NCBI GenBank assembly: GCA_023954355.1
Contig: JAMLID010000007.1
Coordinates: 48,582-112,581, forward strand
Direction: 5' to 3'
DNA from: Oligoflexia bacterium
GTDB taxonomy: Bacteria; Bdellovibrionota; UBA1018; CAIPTA01
DNA length: 64,000 nucleotides
This document shows, in pieces, positions 8,639 through 17,670 of this stretch. A program made the position numbers and the translations under genes. Every line of letters begins with the position of its first letter. Positions within the stretch are counted from its first letter, which is position 1. The notes beneath the pieces were generated by a model that worked only from the letters and a program-made list of their open reading frames with translations, was not told the DNA's origin and did not search any database.

Positions 8639-9280
8639 ATGACAAAAGACGATGTTAAAAAAGTGTTCAAACAAACGCACGAAAGAATGAATAAAGTAGC
8701 ACAAGAGTTTCCCTGGGAAAATAAAGAAGCTTACTTATCGTGGCTAGCTCAAACAATGGAATATGTAACTTATGGTACACGTATTTTAGCCTTAACGGCC
8801 GGAACTTTTCCTCTAGATCAAACTCCCCTAACTGCGCGATTTATTCAGCATGCTACAGAAGAAAAAGGCCACGAAAAACTTCTTATAAATGATGCAAAAG
8901 CCCTAGGCATGAATATTGAAAAAATTGCCATCTTACCTGAAGCAGAAGCTTTTCATAAAAGCGTTTATTATTGGATCTACCAACATAGACCCGCTGTAAT
9001 TATGGGTTGGATTTTATTTTTAGAAGGCTTTGCTATAATCAGTGGACCGGGGATTCACAAACGAGTCGAAGCTGCCTACGGAAAAAAACCAACGAGCTTT
9101 GCAAGAGTACATACAAACGAAGACCCTGATCATGTAGATAAAGCGATGGATATTCTAGATTATTTTTCAGCCTATGAGCTCAAAGATATTATTCATGGCT
9201 TAGAGCTTTACTCGTCACTCTATACAAATATTTTAAAGGCTGTACCTGCTAATTTAAAAAAGCAGTCAGTCGCTGCATAA
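8639..9280 (+). CDS. heme-oxygenase-like diiron/iron oxidase (HDO, iron-containing redox enzyme family)
   Basis: This 213-residue all-helical protein shows the ligand pattern of heme-oxygenase-like iron oxidases: E74/E75 with H78 in ATEEKGH, E129 in ILFLEGF, and H158, D162 and H165 in VHTNEDPDHVDKAM. This family includes UndA (fatty acid to terminal alkene), BesC and other O2-dependent enzymes that desaturate, cleave or hydroxylate amines and acids. With a GNAT-fold protein upstream and a fatty-acid desaturase 14 bases downstream, an acyl or acyl-amine substrate is likely. The ribosome site GAGAGGT precedes the ATG. A plain TenA thiaminase or heme oxygenase is less likely, given the DPDHV block. 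Confidence 0.75.
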   Translation: MTKDDVKKVFKQTHERMNKVAQEFPWENKEAYLSWLAQTMEYVTYGTRILALTAGTFPLDQTPLTARFIQHATEEKGHEKLLINDAKALGMNIEKIAILPEAEAFHKSVYYWIYQHRPAVIMGWILFLEGFAIISGPGIHKRVEAAYGKKPTSFARVHTNEDPDHVDKAMDILDYFSAYELKDIIHGLELYSSLYTNILKAVPANLKKQSVAA

Positions 9281-9294
9281 CTATAGGGATTCCT

Positions 9295-10158
9295 GTGGAT
9301 CAAAATATTTTTCAATTTTCTAAACCTTCTTTTTTGAAATTTGTTCCCTACTTAGTTTTAGACTGGATAGGGATTTCTGCAGGCATTTTACTTTTTTACC
9401 ACCAAAAGAATGTTATTGGTTTTTTCTTAGCCTCAATCATTATTGGGCATTTTCAACACTCACTTGCTATTTTAGGGCACGAGGCCGTACATTTCAGAAT
9501 TTCTAAAAATCGAACCTTAAATGAGTGGATTGGCAGAATTTTTTGTTTTTTCCCTGTAACAATCACGGTTAGCACCTACAGGGATTTTCATTTTCCGCAC
9601 CATAAAAGCCCAAATGGCATCATTGATCCAGAAATTCCCATACGTAAAGCCATGGGTAAAAACTGGGTAGCTCCATTCAGTATTACTAGAGGCATAAGGC
9701 TTTGGACGTTAAGTTTTATAGGCTTTTCATTACGTGAATTGGCTATATTTAGCTTTATGCTACCTAGTGGGTCAAAAAAAGAAAAAATTCTTTTAACAAC
9801 TTATTGGTCGGTCATTGGATATTGTGCTTATAGGTTTCAGGCTGCCAGCTACCTAGGATTGTGGTTTTATGCTATCGCCACTACTTACTTTTCAAAACTA
9901 AGGGTCCAAGCGTGGTACGAACACAGCCTCGATACTGAGTATGCAAACAGATACCAGCTTCCTAATACTTTCTATCGACTCATATTTCCACATAATATTT
10001 GGGTGCATTATGAACACCATAAATATCCCACTGTGCCTTTTTACCATTTAGAAAACGTACGCACATTAGATGAGAATGAAAAGATTTATACCTTTAAGGA
10101 AATGAATAATAAAATAAGAAATAACTTAAATGCATCTCAAGCAACAAAAGCTGCTTGA
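9295..10158 (+). CDS. membrane-bound fatty acid desaturase
   Basis: The 287-residue protein contains the three histidine boxes of membrane diiron desaturases: H62-E-A-V-H66, H99-F-P-H102-H103, and H238-Y-E-H241-H242. Hydrophobic segments at about 20-65, 82-92 and 125-200 would place it in the inner membrane. The start is a GTG with a TAGGGA ribosome site. The enzyme uses O2 and reduced electron carriers to introduce a double bond or hydroxyl into an acyl chain. It is the last gene of the GNAT-HDO-desaturase operon, so it may tailor the same product instead of serving bulk membrane lipids. It ends 2 bases from a convergent gene. Confidence 0.88.
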   Translation: MDQNIFQFSKPSFLKFVPYLVLDWIGISAGILLFYHQKNVIGFFLASIIIGHFQHSLAILGHEAVHFRISKNRTLNEWIGRIFCFFPVTITVSTYRDFHFPHHKSPNGIIDPEIPIRKAMGKNWVAPFSITRGIRLWTLSFIGFSLRELAIFSFMLPSGSKKEKILLTTYWSVIGYCAYRFQAASYLGLWFYAIATTYFSKLRVQAWYEHSLDTEYANRYQLPNTFYRLIFPHNIWVHYEHHKYPTVPFYHLENVRTLDENEKIYTFKEMNNKIRNNLNASQATKAA

Positions 10159-10160
10159 TC

Positions 10161-10895
10161 TCATTCGGCTAAATATAAATTTCTCTCTCTACTAGCCGTA
10201 GGAATACTAATCTCTTTCTGACCAATAATGTCTGCAGAAGTAACCACCATCCATGCCTTAGGCGTGCCACGAACTTTATCTTTTAATATACACAACAAAT
10301 CATACTTAACATCCAAAACAAGCCTAGAACTAGAGCTAGTTTCTTCAAGCTTATGTCTTGGAATGTCAGGGCAGTACATATCTCCAGAAATTTGTCCCGT
10401 TAACAAAGCGTTTACTTTTTTAAAACAAAGCTCATTTACGCTTTCATCTCTTCTATACCTCTTATACCACTCTAAACAGTGAACCTCTTCAAGAGTGTAT
10501 GAGCAGTACTTCATAAACTGAAAATTCCGCCAAATTTGGTGCCCTTCAAAATCATAAATCTCAATAAGTGAACTAGACTTTATATGGCTAAATAAATTAC
10601 TCGGTGGAGTTAGTTCCATTGTCACTAATGCGTGCCAAGCTGATTTATCACTACTATCAACACGCTCACCAAAGGACTCTGCTTCTTCTAAAGAATCCAA
10701 AAAGACACGTAAACGAAGGAGAACTTCTTTTTGCACACTTTCTGAGAGCGCACTAAATAAAGGTAGGTCTCTGGACCTATAACCAGATATTTGCAAACCA
10801 TAAGAACGGTAAATTTCTTTGATCCGATCAGCGGACTCACAAAATAAATTTCGTCTCTTAGTTAATGCATCGTCATCTTTAAGATAAAGTGACAT
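10161..10895 (-). CDS. hypothetical protein with PAS-like segment
   Basis: A frame opens with a TTG at 10910, but I prefer the ATG at 10895, which is directly preceded by an 8-G run. The product is 244 residues. The central part (SSLIEIYDFEGHQIWRNFQFMKYCSYTLEEV, given in outline at about 115-145) reads like a PAS sensory fold in which a target residue and F-helix are recognisable, but I cannot assign it firmly. It has no signal peptide or membrane segment. It follows the small XRE regulator gene at a spacing of 25 bases and is probably co-transcribed with it. It is convergent with the desaturase gene. Confidence 0.6.
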   Translation of the reverse strand: MSLYLKDDDALTKRRNLFCESADRIKEIYRSYGLQISGYRSRDLPLFSALSESVQKEVLLRLRVFLDSLEEAESFGERVDSSDKSAWHALVTMELTPPSNLFSHIKSSSLIEIYDFEGHQIWRNFQFMKYCSYTLEEVHCLEWYKRYRRDESVNELCFKKVNALLTGQISGDMYCPDIPRHKLEETSSSSRLVLDVKYDLLCILKDKVRGTPKAWMVVTSADIIGQKEISIPTASRERNLYLAE

Positions 10896-10920
10896 TCCCC
10901 CCCCAAACAAAGAACAATCC

Positions 10921-11184
10921 CTATTGCTCTAACACCTCTACACCATCGACCATCTTCAAAATAAACTTCGGATCAATATTTAAGCAATTAGACAACGCAT
11001 ATAATTGATTAAGTGGAGGACTCATTCTTCCCCCCTCTATTGTACGCAACTCATCAACACTTACACCCAAATAGCGTGCTACATCATCTTCACAAAACCC
11101 GAGTTGCTCTCTTTTACTTTTAACAAAGCTTCCAAACTGCTCTGCTAGACCGATTTGCTCTTCTAACTTCTTATTAATTGACAT
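10921..11184 (-). CDS. XRE-family helix-turn-helix regulator
   Basis: The 87-residue protein is essentially one Cro/C1-type HTH domain. The VKSKREQLGFCEDDVARYLG segment is helices 1 to 2, followed by VSVDELRTIEGGRMSPPLNQL, where the recognition helix lies, and by YALSNCLNIDPKFIL. The length is typical of stand-alone regulators. It probably controls itself and the PAS-like protein gene immediately downstream. No phage genes are nearby, so it need not be a prophage repressor. Confidence 0.85.
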   Translation of the reverse strand: MSINKKLEEQIGLAEQFGSFVKSKREQLGFCEDDVARYLGVSVDELRTIEGGRMSPPLNQLYALSNCLNIDPKFILKMVDGVEVLEQ

Positions 11185-11254
11185 ATTTAGGAGATACCAA
11201 AAAATACAAAAACTTTATAGAGAAAACGGCTCTCATCTCAATAAAAAGTCTTTA

Positions 11255-11755
11255 CTATTTACGGTATTTTGTTGCGATTAACTTTTCATGGGCCTCAGAG
11301 TACGCACGCCTACGCTCTTCAGTAGTTCCCTTAGTTAAGATTTCTTTAGTCAGTTCACCTAACGAGTATATGGCAGCACCATGCTCTACTGCCAAGCTAA
11401 CAGCATCGATAATTTCTTGGTTCTTAACAGGTTTTTCTAGAAAACTATAAGCCCCAAGATCAACCGCTTTCATTAACTTTTCTTTATCTCCATAACCACT
11501 TAAGAAAACAAATGGAGTTTCATAACCCTTGGTTCGCAATTCCTGTAAAAATTCTATGCCCCCCAGCTCAGGCATATTGATATCGCTCATAATAGCTACT
11601 ATGGGATCGACCTCTTGGCATTCTTCAAAAATGTTAAGGGCAGCTCTACCATTATTAGCCTTTGTGCAGCGGAATCCTTTTTCTTCCAACACACAAGAAA
11701 TAGCCTCTAATAAATCAACTTCATCATCAACAATAAGCACATGTATATTTTTCAT
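11255..11755 (-). CDS. CheY-like response regulator receiver protein with C-terminal extension
   Basis: Residues 1-125 form a canonical receiver: the acid pair D10-D11, phospho-acceptor D58 in IMSDINMP, S86 in FLSGYG and K108-P109. A roughly 40-residue helical, charged tail follows and shows no DNA-binding or enzymatic domain. It therefore acts by protein interaction or as a phosphorelay intermediate. A membrane protein with a dimerisation/phospho-acceptor domain but no kinase domain is encoded two genes upstream on the same strand and could be a partner, though this is only positional evidence. Confidence 0.9.
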   Translation of the reverse strand: MKNIHVLIVDDEVDLLEAISCVLEEKGFRCTKANNGRAALNIFEECQEVDPIVAIMSDINMPELGGIEFLQELRTKGYETPFVFLSGYGDKEKLMKAVDLGAYSFLEKPVKNQEIIDAVSLAVEHGAAIYSLGELTKEILTKGTTEERRRAYSEAHEKLIATKYRK

Positions 11756-11773
11756 TCAACTTCCTAACTTAAT

Positions 11774-12196
11774 TCAAAAATTCAACTGACATCCCGCATC
11801 AAGACAGGCGTTTGACTTAAAATGCTTTGAGCAATTTTGTCGAGCCACACCCATAGCCTCTAACTGACTATCGGCAACACCTGTAAAAATTTTTCTCTCT
11901 CCCTCAACTTCACATAGCCACTTTTTCTGCGATGAAACCGCTCTCACTACACCACCTAGAGAATTCATTTTTTTTCTTCTCTCTTCTAATCCTCTTAGGT
12001 AAGCCTCTTTAGCATCCTTGCGATTTGAACCAGCACAAAATGAATTCCAAACTACTTCAGGATCTTCGTTTTGGTTAAGCGCAAGCCCTTTTTTATATGC
12101 CGTTTCTGCCGTACAGGTATTATTGGTCGTTGGCTTGTGAGCTGTCGCACAAGCCTGCAAAAACAGAACAACTGCTATTAAGTAATTCTTTCTCAT
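11774..12196 (-). CDS. small lipoprotein with DUF2799-like repeats
   Basis: A GTG opens the frame at 12202, but the ATG at 12196 gives a better signal peptide (MRKNYLIAVVLFLQAC) with lipobox LQAC. The mature part has two related segments, AETAYKKGLALNQ and KEAYLRGLEERRK, each associated with a cysteine, and a C-terminal block with four more cysteines. The pattern of short helical repeats with a Tyr-x-x-Gly core resembles the lipoprotein at 43361-44429 and the DUF2799 group. Localisation to the inner or outer membrane is expected; function is unknown. Confidence 0.7.
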   Translation of the reverse strand: MRKNYLIAVVLFLQACATAHKPTTNNTCTAETAYKKGLALNQNEDPEVVWNSFCAGSNRKDAKEAYLRGLEERRKKMNSLGGVVRAVSSQKKWLCEVEGERKIFTGVADSQLEAMGVARQNCSKHFKSNACLDAGCQLNF

Positions 12197-12237
12197 ACCC
12201 ACGAAAATTCTATCGCATCGACTGCATAGAGGAAAGA

Positions 12238-13011
12238 TTATTTTTCTGACTCATCCACGTCCATATGAAGCATAGCAATTCTACCTAGGTACTGAACTTC
12301 TTCATATTTTTTTGCCTGTCGCAACTTTTTAATTAAACCAACTATTCTCTTAAGGTTTCTCTCAAGGGTATTTAATTTTTCACCAGACAAAACCACGCTA
12401 GATTCTTTTTTTTCCAAAATTGACTTCAACAAAATATCACAAATCGCAACAACATTATTAAATTCATGACTTAGCGTTACAACTGTCGCTCGAAACGCTT
12501 CTAATTGTCTATTTTTGACGTTCTCATAGCTCATTTTTTGCCAACCTAGATTGACTACGAATTTCCAGATCAGCAACAATCCCACAGGACCAATAATCAA
12601 CATATTCTGGAAATCGGGAATCCAAAAAATTAGTATAGATGTTTGCATTGCAGAAAAAATATGGTTCATTGTCATTAACCTAGTTGGCATTAAAACTCCA
12701 CAATCTACGACTGCAATCAACATAACAATACAACAAATGATATGCCCCTCACCGCCAAATAAAGGAAAATAAAAAAACGTATTCCCCAAGGTCAATTGGC
12801 AAATTATAAATAACCATAGAGAAAAATAACTTTGTTTTAGTCGCAATGTACTCATACTTAATACAACGCAAATAGATAACATCATTAGGCTAAAATAACC
12901 TACTCCCCTACTAAGAGGCAGATTCAATTCTTTTATAACAATTAAACCCAATAACCCGTATGCAGTAGCTCCTATGAGCATGATGATTGCTTGTTTATTA
13001 AGAAATTTCAT
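12238..13011 (-). CDS. membrane protein with histidine-kinase DHp domain but no ATP-binding domain
   Basis: The first 155 residues contain about six hydrophobic segments. They are followed by a helical hairpin with an H-box, TLSHEFNNVV, in which H182 would be the phospho-acceptor. The protein stops at 257 residues, after the second helix, and lacks the N, G1 and G2 boxes of the HATPase domain; no such domain is encoded next to it in any frame. It may be a phosphotransfer or dimerisation partner of a full kinase, or a truncated kinase. It follows a glycosyltransferase gene at a 3-base gap, so it appears co-transcribed with that operon. Confidence 0.75.
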   Translation of the reverse strand: MKFLNKQAIIMLIGATAYGLLGLIVIKELNLPLSRGVGYFSLMMLSICVVLSMSTLRLKQSYFSLWLFIICQLTLGNTFFYFPLFGGEGHIICCIVMLIAVVDCGVLMPTRLMTMNHIFSAMQTSILIFWIPDFQNMLIIGPVGLLLIWKFVVNLGWQKMSYENVKNRQLEAFRATVVTLSHEFNNVVAICDILLKSILEKKESSVVLSGEKLNTLERNLKRIVGLIKKLRQAKKYEEVQYLGRIAMLHMDVDESEK

Positions 13012-13014
13012 AGA

Positions 13015-14139
13015 TCAGCGCTTTTCTAGCGGAACTGAATCCAACATCGCGTTCCAAATTTTTTTATAATTTAACTGAGAGTTAAAGTTTTTCGTCACAA
13101 AATCTACACCCGCAGCCCCCATACGCAATCGCAAAACTGGGTCTTGCATCAATTTTCTAAGTGCAGACTTATACTCTTCTTTATCCATAAACGTTGTCAA
13201 AAAACCTGATGAACCGGCGTTAACGGCATCTGCGATTCCTCCGTTTAAAAATGCCACTACCGGCAATGCCGATGCCTGAGCCTCAACATAAACCAATCCA
13301 AATCCCTCATCAATGCCCGGGAATGCAAATATGTCCGAAGAAGCCATAACCTCAGCCACTTTACTAGAATCAACACTACCTAAGAGCTGCGCTCTATGGC
13401 CCAGCAAGCGAAAAGCCTTATCTCTAATATACTCTTCTTTCTGACCAGCCCCCATATGCACCCAGCGAAACAATAACCCTTCATCTTTTAGCTCTGCCAA
13501 ACACTCTAATAAAAATTCGACTCCCTCTGTTTTACGATCTGGACGTAACATTGCCACTGTACAAATAACAATTTCTTCAGAAGCAATCCCTAAGGTTTGG
13601 CGACCATTCTTTTTTCTTTGTGGCGTAGAGAAAAAATTTCTTAAATCAATAGAAGGGGGCAAGTACACCACTCTATCTTCAGAAAACCACTGTTTTAAAT
13701 AGTTGTAGTCATCTGTTTTATCGCTAAATATTTTAGTTGCATAAGAGAGCGCAAACTTTGTGAACAAAAATCCGATCCATCGCCCTGGCCTAAGTGCGGC
13801 CTTACGAGCATACATCCCCTCAAAAACAAAATACGGTTTTGAAAACCACCACGCTAAAATACATGCGATTGGATCGGGCGCTTTATAATACAGATGATAA
13901 GTGAAATAAACATCTGGCTGCTCTATCTTTGCTCTGCGAAAAGCTCTCGCAAACGCAATAAAAAAACGCATCCACCTAACAGGAGAGCGATAAAACCATC
14001 TAGTACGAAATTCGGATAAAATAAAAATATTAGCATTCTGTTCAGAAAAATACCGATGAACACTTCGTCCAATCTCTCGATCTCCTGACGGATTTTCATG
14101 AGTAATAGGTTTTAAGGGTGCATAAAATGCGATTTTCAT
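13015..14139 (-). CDS. GT4-family glycosyltransferase
   Basis: The 374-residue protein has the GT-B layout. The N-terminal half begins MKIAFYAPLKP, and the C-terminal nucleotide-sugar-binding half contains IVICTVAMLRPDRKTEG and the donor-site motif PGIDEGFGLVYVEAQASALP, with the paired glutamates of the retaining GT4 EX7E signature. Donor and acceptor are unknown. Its start overlaps the end of the preceding glycosyltransferase gene by 4 bases. It is the last of four glycosyltransferases in an operon with a polysaccharide deacetylase, implying assembly of a surface or secreted glycan. Confidence 0.9.
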   Translation of the reverse strand: MKIAFYAPLKPITHENPSGDREIGRSVHRYFSEQNANIFILSEFRTRWFYRSPVRWMRFFIAFARAFRRAKIEQPDVYFTYHLYYKAPDPIACILAWWFSKPYFVFEGMYARKAALRPGRWIGFLFTKFALSYATKIFSDKTDDYNYLKQWFSEDRVVYLPPSIDLRNFFSTPQRKKNGRQTLGIASEEIVICTVAMLRPDRKTEGVEFLLECLAELKDEGLLFRWVHMGAGQKEEYIRDKAFRLLGHRAQLLGSVDSSKVAEVMASSDIFAFPGIDEGFGLVYVEAQASALPVVAFLNGGIADAVNAGSSGFLTTFMDKEEYKSALRKLMQDPVLRLRMGAAGVDFVTKNFNSQLNYKKIWNAMLDSVPLEKR

Positions 14140-15266
14140 ACACTTTCCAACCTCAATATATACTCAGCAGTCTTTACGCTTCCGTCCAATTTTAAGTCTA
14201 ATTTAGGATACTCTAACGCTAAAGATTTTTTTACTATTTCACTTAGTGTTTTAGGACTTGCAATATCAGATCTTGAAATCACTTTTAAAGTATTCATTGC
14301 CTCTAATTTCTCTGCTCTTGTTCTTTGCTCTTCATTAGCATCATACGGAAAAACCAAGCCGAACGTCTTCGTATTCAAGAGATTCATTACAGTATTGTAT
14401 CCAGCCAAGGAAATAGACAAAGCAGAAGACGAAAGCACATCTTCAAAATTATCAAGCAAGCCACATATTTCTACTCTATCCATTTCTGAAATCACTTGTT
14501 CCTCGATAGCACTTTTTAATCCTGGCTCTGAAAATGGGCCTAAAATAAATTGAAATCTATACTCGGGAAAATCTTTCACAATTTTAGCTACAGCCAAAAC
14601 CAATTCTTCTCCGACGATGCCTCCCCCCATACTAATAACAATTTTTTTCTCTCGAGCTTTGTTTATTAAACGCTGCGATGACTCAGTCACAAATCCAGTA
14701 TAACAAACTTTATGTGCAATATGCACATAGGCAGTGAAGCTATCCGATAATAAGATTAATCTTTCATCTGAGTGTACATATATTTTATCGAAATATTTTT
14801 CGATTAAAGAAACAATTTTTTGATTTCTTATTTCTTCATTTTTTTTACGAACAAGTATATCTCTTAACGAACATACTACTTTTAGCGATTTATTTTTCTT
14901 CTTTAATCCTTCTATTAGATAAATCATTTCAGAAGTAAATTTATTTCTTCCAAATGGCCACAGCTCAATTACCAATAGATCATAAGAATTTAAATCTATA
15001 TGTTGATCTATTATTTGTTTTCTTTGTAAAAAGACATCTTCTACGCTTTGCTTTTCTGAAGGGTCATATAAGCTAGAGTCGTGCTCTCTCATCAATAAAG
15101 GTGGCAATTGAAGAGTACGAACGCTTTGATTGGGCTTTTTTTGAGTCGCCGGACCACCTTGAATATATGTCGTGTCTGCAATTTTAGAAATTTCGTTAAC
15201 CAGCGCTAGTGAGCGGCTTACGTGGCCGATACCCAAAAGATGCTGACAAAAAAACGCAACTCTCAT
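14136..15266 (-). CDS. GT28-like (MurG/MGDG-synthase fold) glycosyltransferase
   Basis: This 376-residue protein begins with RVAFFCQHLLGIGHVSRSLA, a Gly-His acceptor-site loop typical of MurG-like enzymes and of COG4671 glycosyltransferases. The C-terminal half contains IVISMGGGIVGEE and SISLAGYNTVMNLL, which form the UDP-sugar pocket in this fold. It is related in design to the protein at 16462-17670, suggesting a duplication. Start and stop codons overlap both neighbours by 1-4 bases. The acceptor is unknown. Confidence 0.85.
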   Translation of the reverse strand: MRVAFFCQHLLGIGHVSRSLALVNEISKIADTTYIQGGPATQKKPNQSVRTLQLPPLLMREHDSSLYDPSEKQSVEDVFLQRKQIIDQHIDLNSYDLLVIELWPFGRNKFTSEMIYLIEGLKKKNKSLKVVCSLRDILVRKKNEEIRNQKIVSLIEKYFDKIYVHSDERLILLSDSFTAYVHIAHKVCYTGFVTESSQRLINKAREKKIVISMGGGIVGEELVLAVAKIVKDFPEYRFQFILGPFSEPGLKSAIEEQVISEMDRVEICGLLDNFEDVLSSSALSISLAGYNTVMNLLNTKTFGLVFPYDANEEQRTRAEKLEAMNTLKVISRSDIASPKTLSEIVKKSLALEYPKLDLKLDGSVKTAEYILRLESV

Positions 15267-16507
15267 CAGTTACCTCTATAAGGTGCTAATAATTTTTCGC
15301 AAGATGAGATACACATATTAGCATCGAAGCACTTTTGTACTTTCTCTCTAGCGGCTATACCTAGTGCATAAGCAAAATCTGGTTGCTCTATTAGTCTCTT
15401 AATTGCTAGTGCCATCGAGCTAGCATCATTACTTTCTACTAAAAGTCCAGTGCGCTCATGCTCAAGCAACTCGGGGATTCCTGAAATATTTGTGGCGACC
15501 ACAGGTAACTGCATACTCATTGCCTCTGCCATAGAATTAGGAATACCATCGCGATCTCCATTACTTGTTAACCGGCTACCCAAAACAAAAATACCCCCAA
15601 AATTATATGCTTTAATTACTTCATTTTGAGATACTGCCCCATGAAAACGAATACCTTTTGCGATTCCTAAGTTAGCAGCAAGTTCTTTTAAATTCTCTCG
15701 TAATTCTCCATCACCAAAAATTTCGTACTCTAGATTAATACCTTCATCTTTTAAAATTTTTATCGCTTCAAAAACCGTATCATAGCCCTTTTTCTCAACT
15801 AATCTAGCTACAGTTATTAATCGCTTTGGCAAATCGGACTTATCAACCTTAGGCTCTGGCTCAAATGTATGTAAATTCACACCATGATATACTTCATTAA
15901 CTTTAAATTTGTGAGCACCTCCTACAATGCTTTTAATTTTCTCGTAATTAAAATGAGTACAGGTCATTAAAAACTCAGCATTTTCCACACGTTCACGAAT
16001 TTCAGCTTCGGTAATTGTATATATGTCTTTTGCGTGAGCCGAAATGGAATATGTAACTCCAGATATAATCTTCAAATACATTGTCATTTCTGTAGGTGTA
16101 TGAATGAAATGCGAGTGTAAATGACTGATCTCATCCCCCTTGCCAATTTTTTCTTCATCTAAAAGCCATCCTGCCTGAAGTAGCCTTTTTATTGGGCTGT
16201 CGCTTTTACGCACAATAGAGTAATAGATAGCATGCTTAAGTGCACTTAAGTAACCGATTGGAAACTTCAAAAATGTGCGAAAATTTTTATACGGTATCTC
16301 AAGTAAAGGAAACACATCTTCTGGGAGGTATTTCACGCGAGCTTTTATTTTTTTATGAACTGGGTGCAATACTTTATCTCTCGCCGCGCGCATAGAATAA
16401 ATTACTAGAGAAAAGCCACGCTCTTCTAATAATTGCATTTCTTGAGCTATAAAGGTCTCACTTAAGCGGGGATAACCTTTGAGGACGAATCCGATTTGTT
16501 TTTGCAT
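15266..16507 (-). CDS. GT4-family glycosyltransferase (WcaL-like)
   Basis: The 413-residue protein begins KQIGFVLKGYPRLSETFIAQ, the N-terminal signature of colanic-acid-type WcaL and related exopolysaccharide glycosyltransferases. It then carries HLHSHFIHTPTE and, in the C-terminal half, RLITVARLVEKKGYD and the donor-site region DGIPNSMAEAMSMQLPVVAT with its two glutamates. These are features of retaining GT4 enzymes. The start lies 46 bases inside the upstream gene, an unusually long overlap; the conserved N-terminal motif requires this start or one very close to it. Confidence 0.9.
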   Translation of the reverse strand: MQKQIGFVLKGYPRLSETFIAQEMQLLEERGFSLVIYSMRAARDKVLHPVHKKIKARVKYLPEDVFPLLEIPYKNFRTFLKFPIGYLSALKHAIYYSIVRKSDSPIKRLLQAGWLLDEEKIGKGDEISHLHSHFIHTPTEMTMYLKIISGVTYSISAHAKDIYTITEAEIRERVENAEFLMTCTHFNYEKIKSIVGGAHKFKVNEVYHGVNLHTFEPEPKVDKSDLPKRLITVARLVEKKGYDTVFEAIKILKDEGINLEYEIFGDGELRENLKELAANLGIAKGIRFHGAVSQNEVIKAYNFGGIFVLGSRLTSNGDRDGIPNSMAEAMSMQLPVVATNISGIPELLEHERTGLLVESNDASSMALAIKRLIEQPDFAYALGIAAREKVQKCFDANMCISSCEKLLAPYRGN

Positions 16508-17670
16508 TTTTCTAAACTCTCATCTATAAATTTTGTTACATTTTCAATTCCGTTAGTTAAAAAATCAGAAACAGCTGTTCTATCTTTAGTAACGATTGAA
16601 TTAATTTTACTACTCAATCTTTCTGGCGTTAAATCATCGGGATGAATATAGTCACATAGCCCTTTACTAGAGAACGCCTCAGCTCTAATCAATTGCTCTC
16701 TTCTCGGCGTAATTCTAGGAATTATTATAGGGAATTTTTTTAAGTTTAAAAGTTCGACTACAGTATTGTATCCACCCATCGAAACAACCACATCACTTTT
16801 TTGGAAAAGGCCAATAGAGTTAGATAAAAAGCCAAATACTTTGAAATTCTTTAAAAGAGATTCTATTTTTTTTGCTCTTTGAACCAATCGGATATCTGCA
16901 AATGGTCCAGCTAATAAAACATAATTAATCTCGGGATTATATAGACCCTTTTCAAACATCTCTAAATACTTATTAAGATATTCCCAGCCGTCTCCACCAC
17001 CACCAAGAGTGAATGTTACGATAGGTGATTTTTTCTCGAAATTAAGCAAAAAATCTTCCTGCTCTAAATTTTCTTTTGGCTGCACATAACCAGTATAAGT
17101 TATTTTTTCAGCTAATACGTCCGTCAAAGAGTATTCTTGTACGAAATCAAAATTCTTTTTCTCGCCATAAACAAGTATGGAGTCGTAATATTCTTCTAAA
17201 CATCTAAGTACTCCTTTTCTACTCCACTCTTCAGCTACTTTTTCTTTCTCATCTAAAATATCTCTAAATCCACAAACTAATTTTGTTCCTAAATTTTTTT
17301 CCTTTATGTATCTTAATGCCGGCAAAAGCTCACCCTTAACACCTAGTGGCTCTTTATCTACTACCAACATATGCGGTCGAAAGTTTTTTACTGCTGAAAG
17401 CAAAAGAGAAGAACGCAGACTTACGAACTCAGCCAAAGGAATATTCAAAGATCTAGGCAAATATTCACCTGAAACTTGTTTTGCGAATCCTGGCAAATTT
17501 AAATACTCAATCCCTTTTTGCGACAAGTAAGAATTCGCCATTGGTGACGAGCAGGCAATTAAGATAGATGTTTCATCATTAGCAATAGCATTTGCTATTT
17601 TTTGCGTACGTCTAATATGACCTAAACCAAAAGTATCGTGTGAATAAAACATTATTCTTCGACTAGACAT
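16462..17670 (-). CDS. GT28-like (COG4671-type) glycosyltransferase
   Basis: The N-terminus RRIMFYSHDTFGLGHIRRTQ contains the GHIRR loop typical of COG4671 proteins. The C-terminal half shows IVTFTLGGGGDGWEYL and VVSMGGYNTVVELL, corresponding to the nucleotide-binding loops of MurG-like folds. At 402 residues it is complete. It overlaps the upstream deacetylase by 8 bases and the downstream GT4 gene by 46 bases. It is similar in layout to the 14136-15266 protein, so the operon contains two GT28-like/GT4 pairs. Confidence 0.85.
   Translation of the reverse strand: MSSRRIMFYSHDTFGLGHIRRTQKIANAIANDETSILIACSSPMANSYLSQKGIEYLNLPGFAKQVSGEYLPRSLNIPLAEFVSLRSSLLLSAVKNFRPHMLVVDKEPLGVKGELLPALRYIKEKNLGTKLVCGFRDILDEKEKVAEEWSRKGVLRCLEEYYDSILVYGEKKNFDFVQEYSLTDVLAEKITYTGYVQPKENLEQEDFLLNFEKKSPIVTFTLGGGGDGWEYLNKYLEMFEKGLYNPEINYVLLAGPFADIRLVQRAKKIESLLKNFKVFGFLSNSIGLFQKSDVVVSMGGYNTVVELLNLKKFPIIIPRITPRREQLIRAEAFSSKGLCDYIHPDDLTPERLSSKINSIVTKDRTAVSDFLTNGIENVTKFIDESLEKCKNKSDSSSKVIPA

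Noticed and set aside
10896..10910. TTG start with an 8-G run coding for three glycines in the PAS-like protein
   Set aside because: The ATG directly after the G run is the more usual start.
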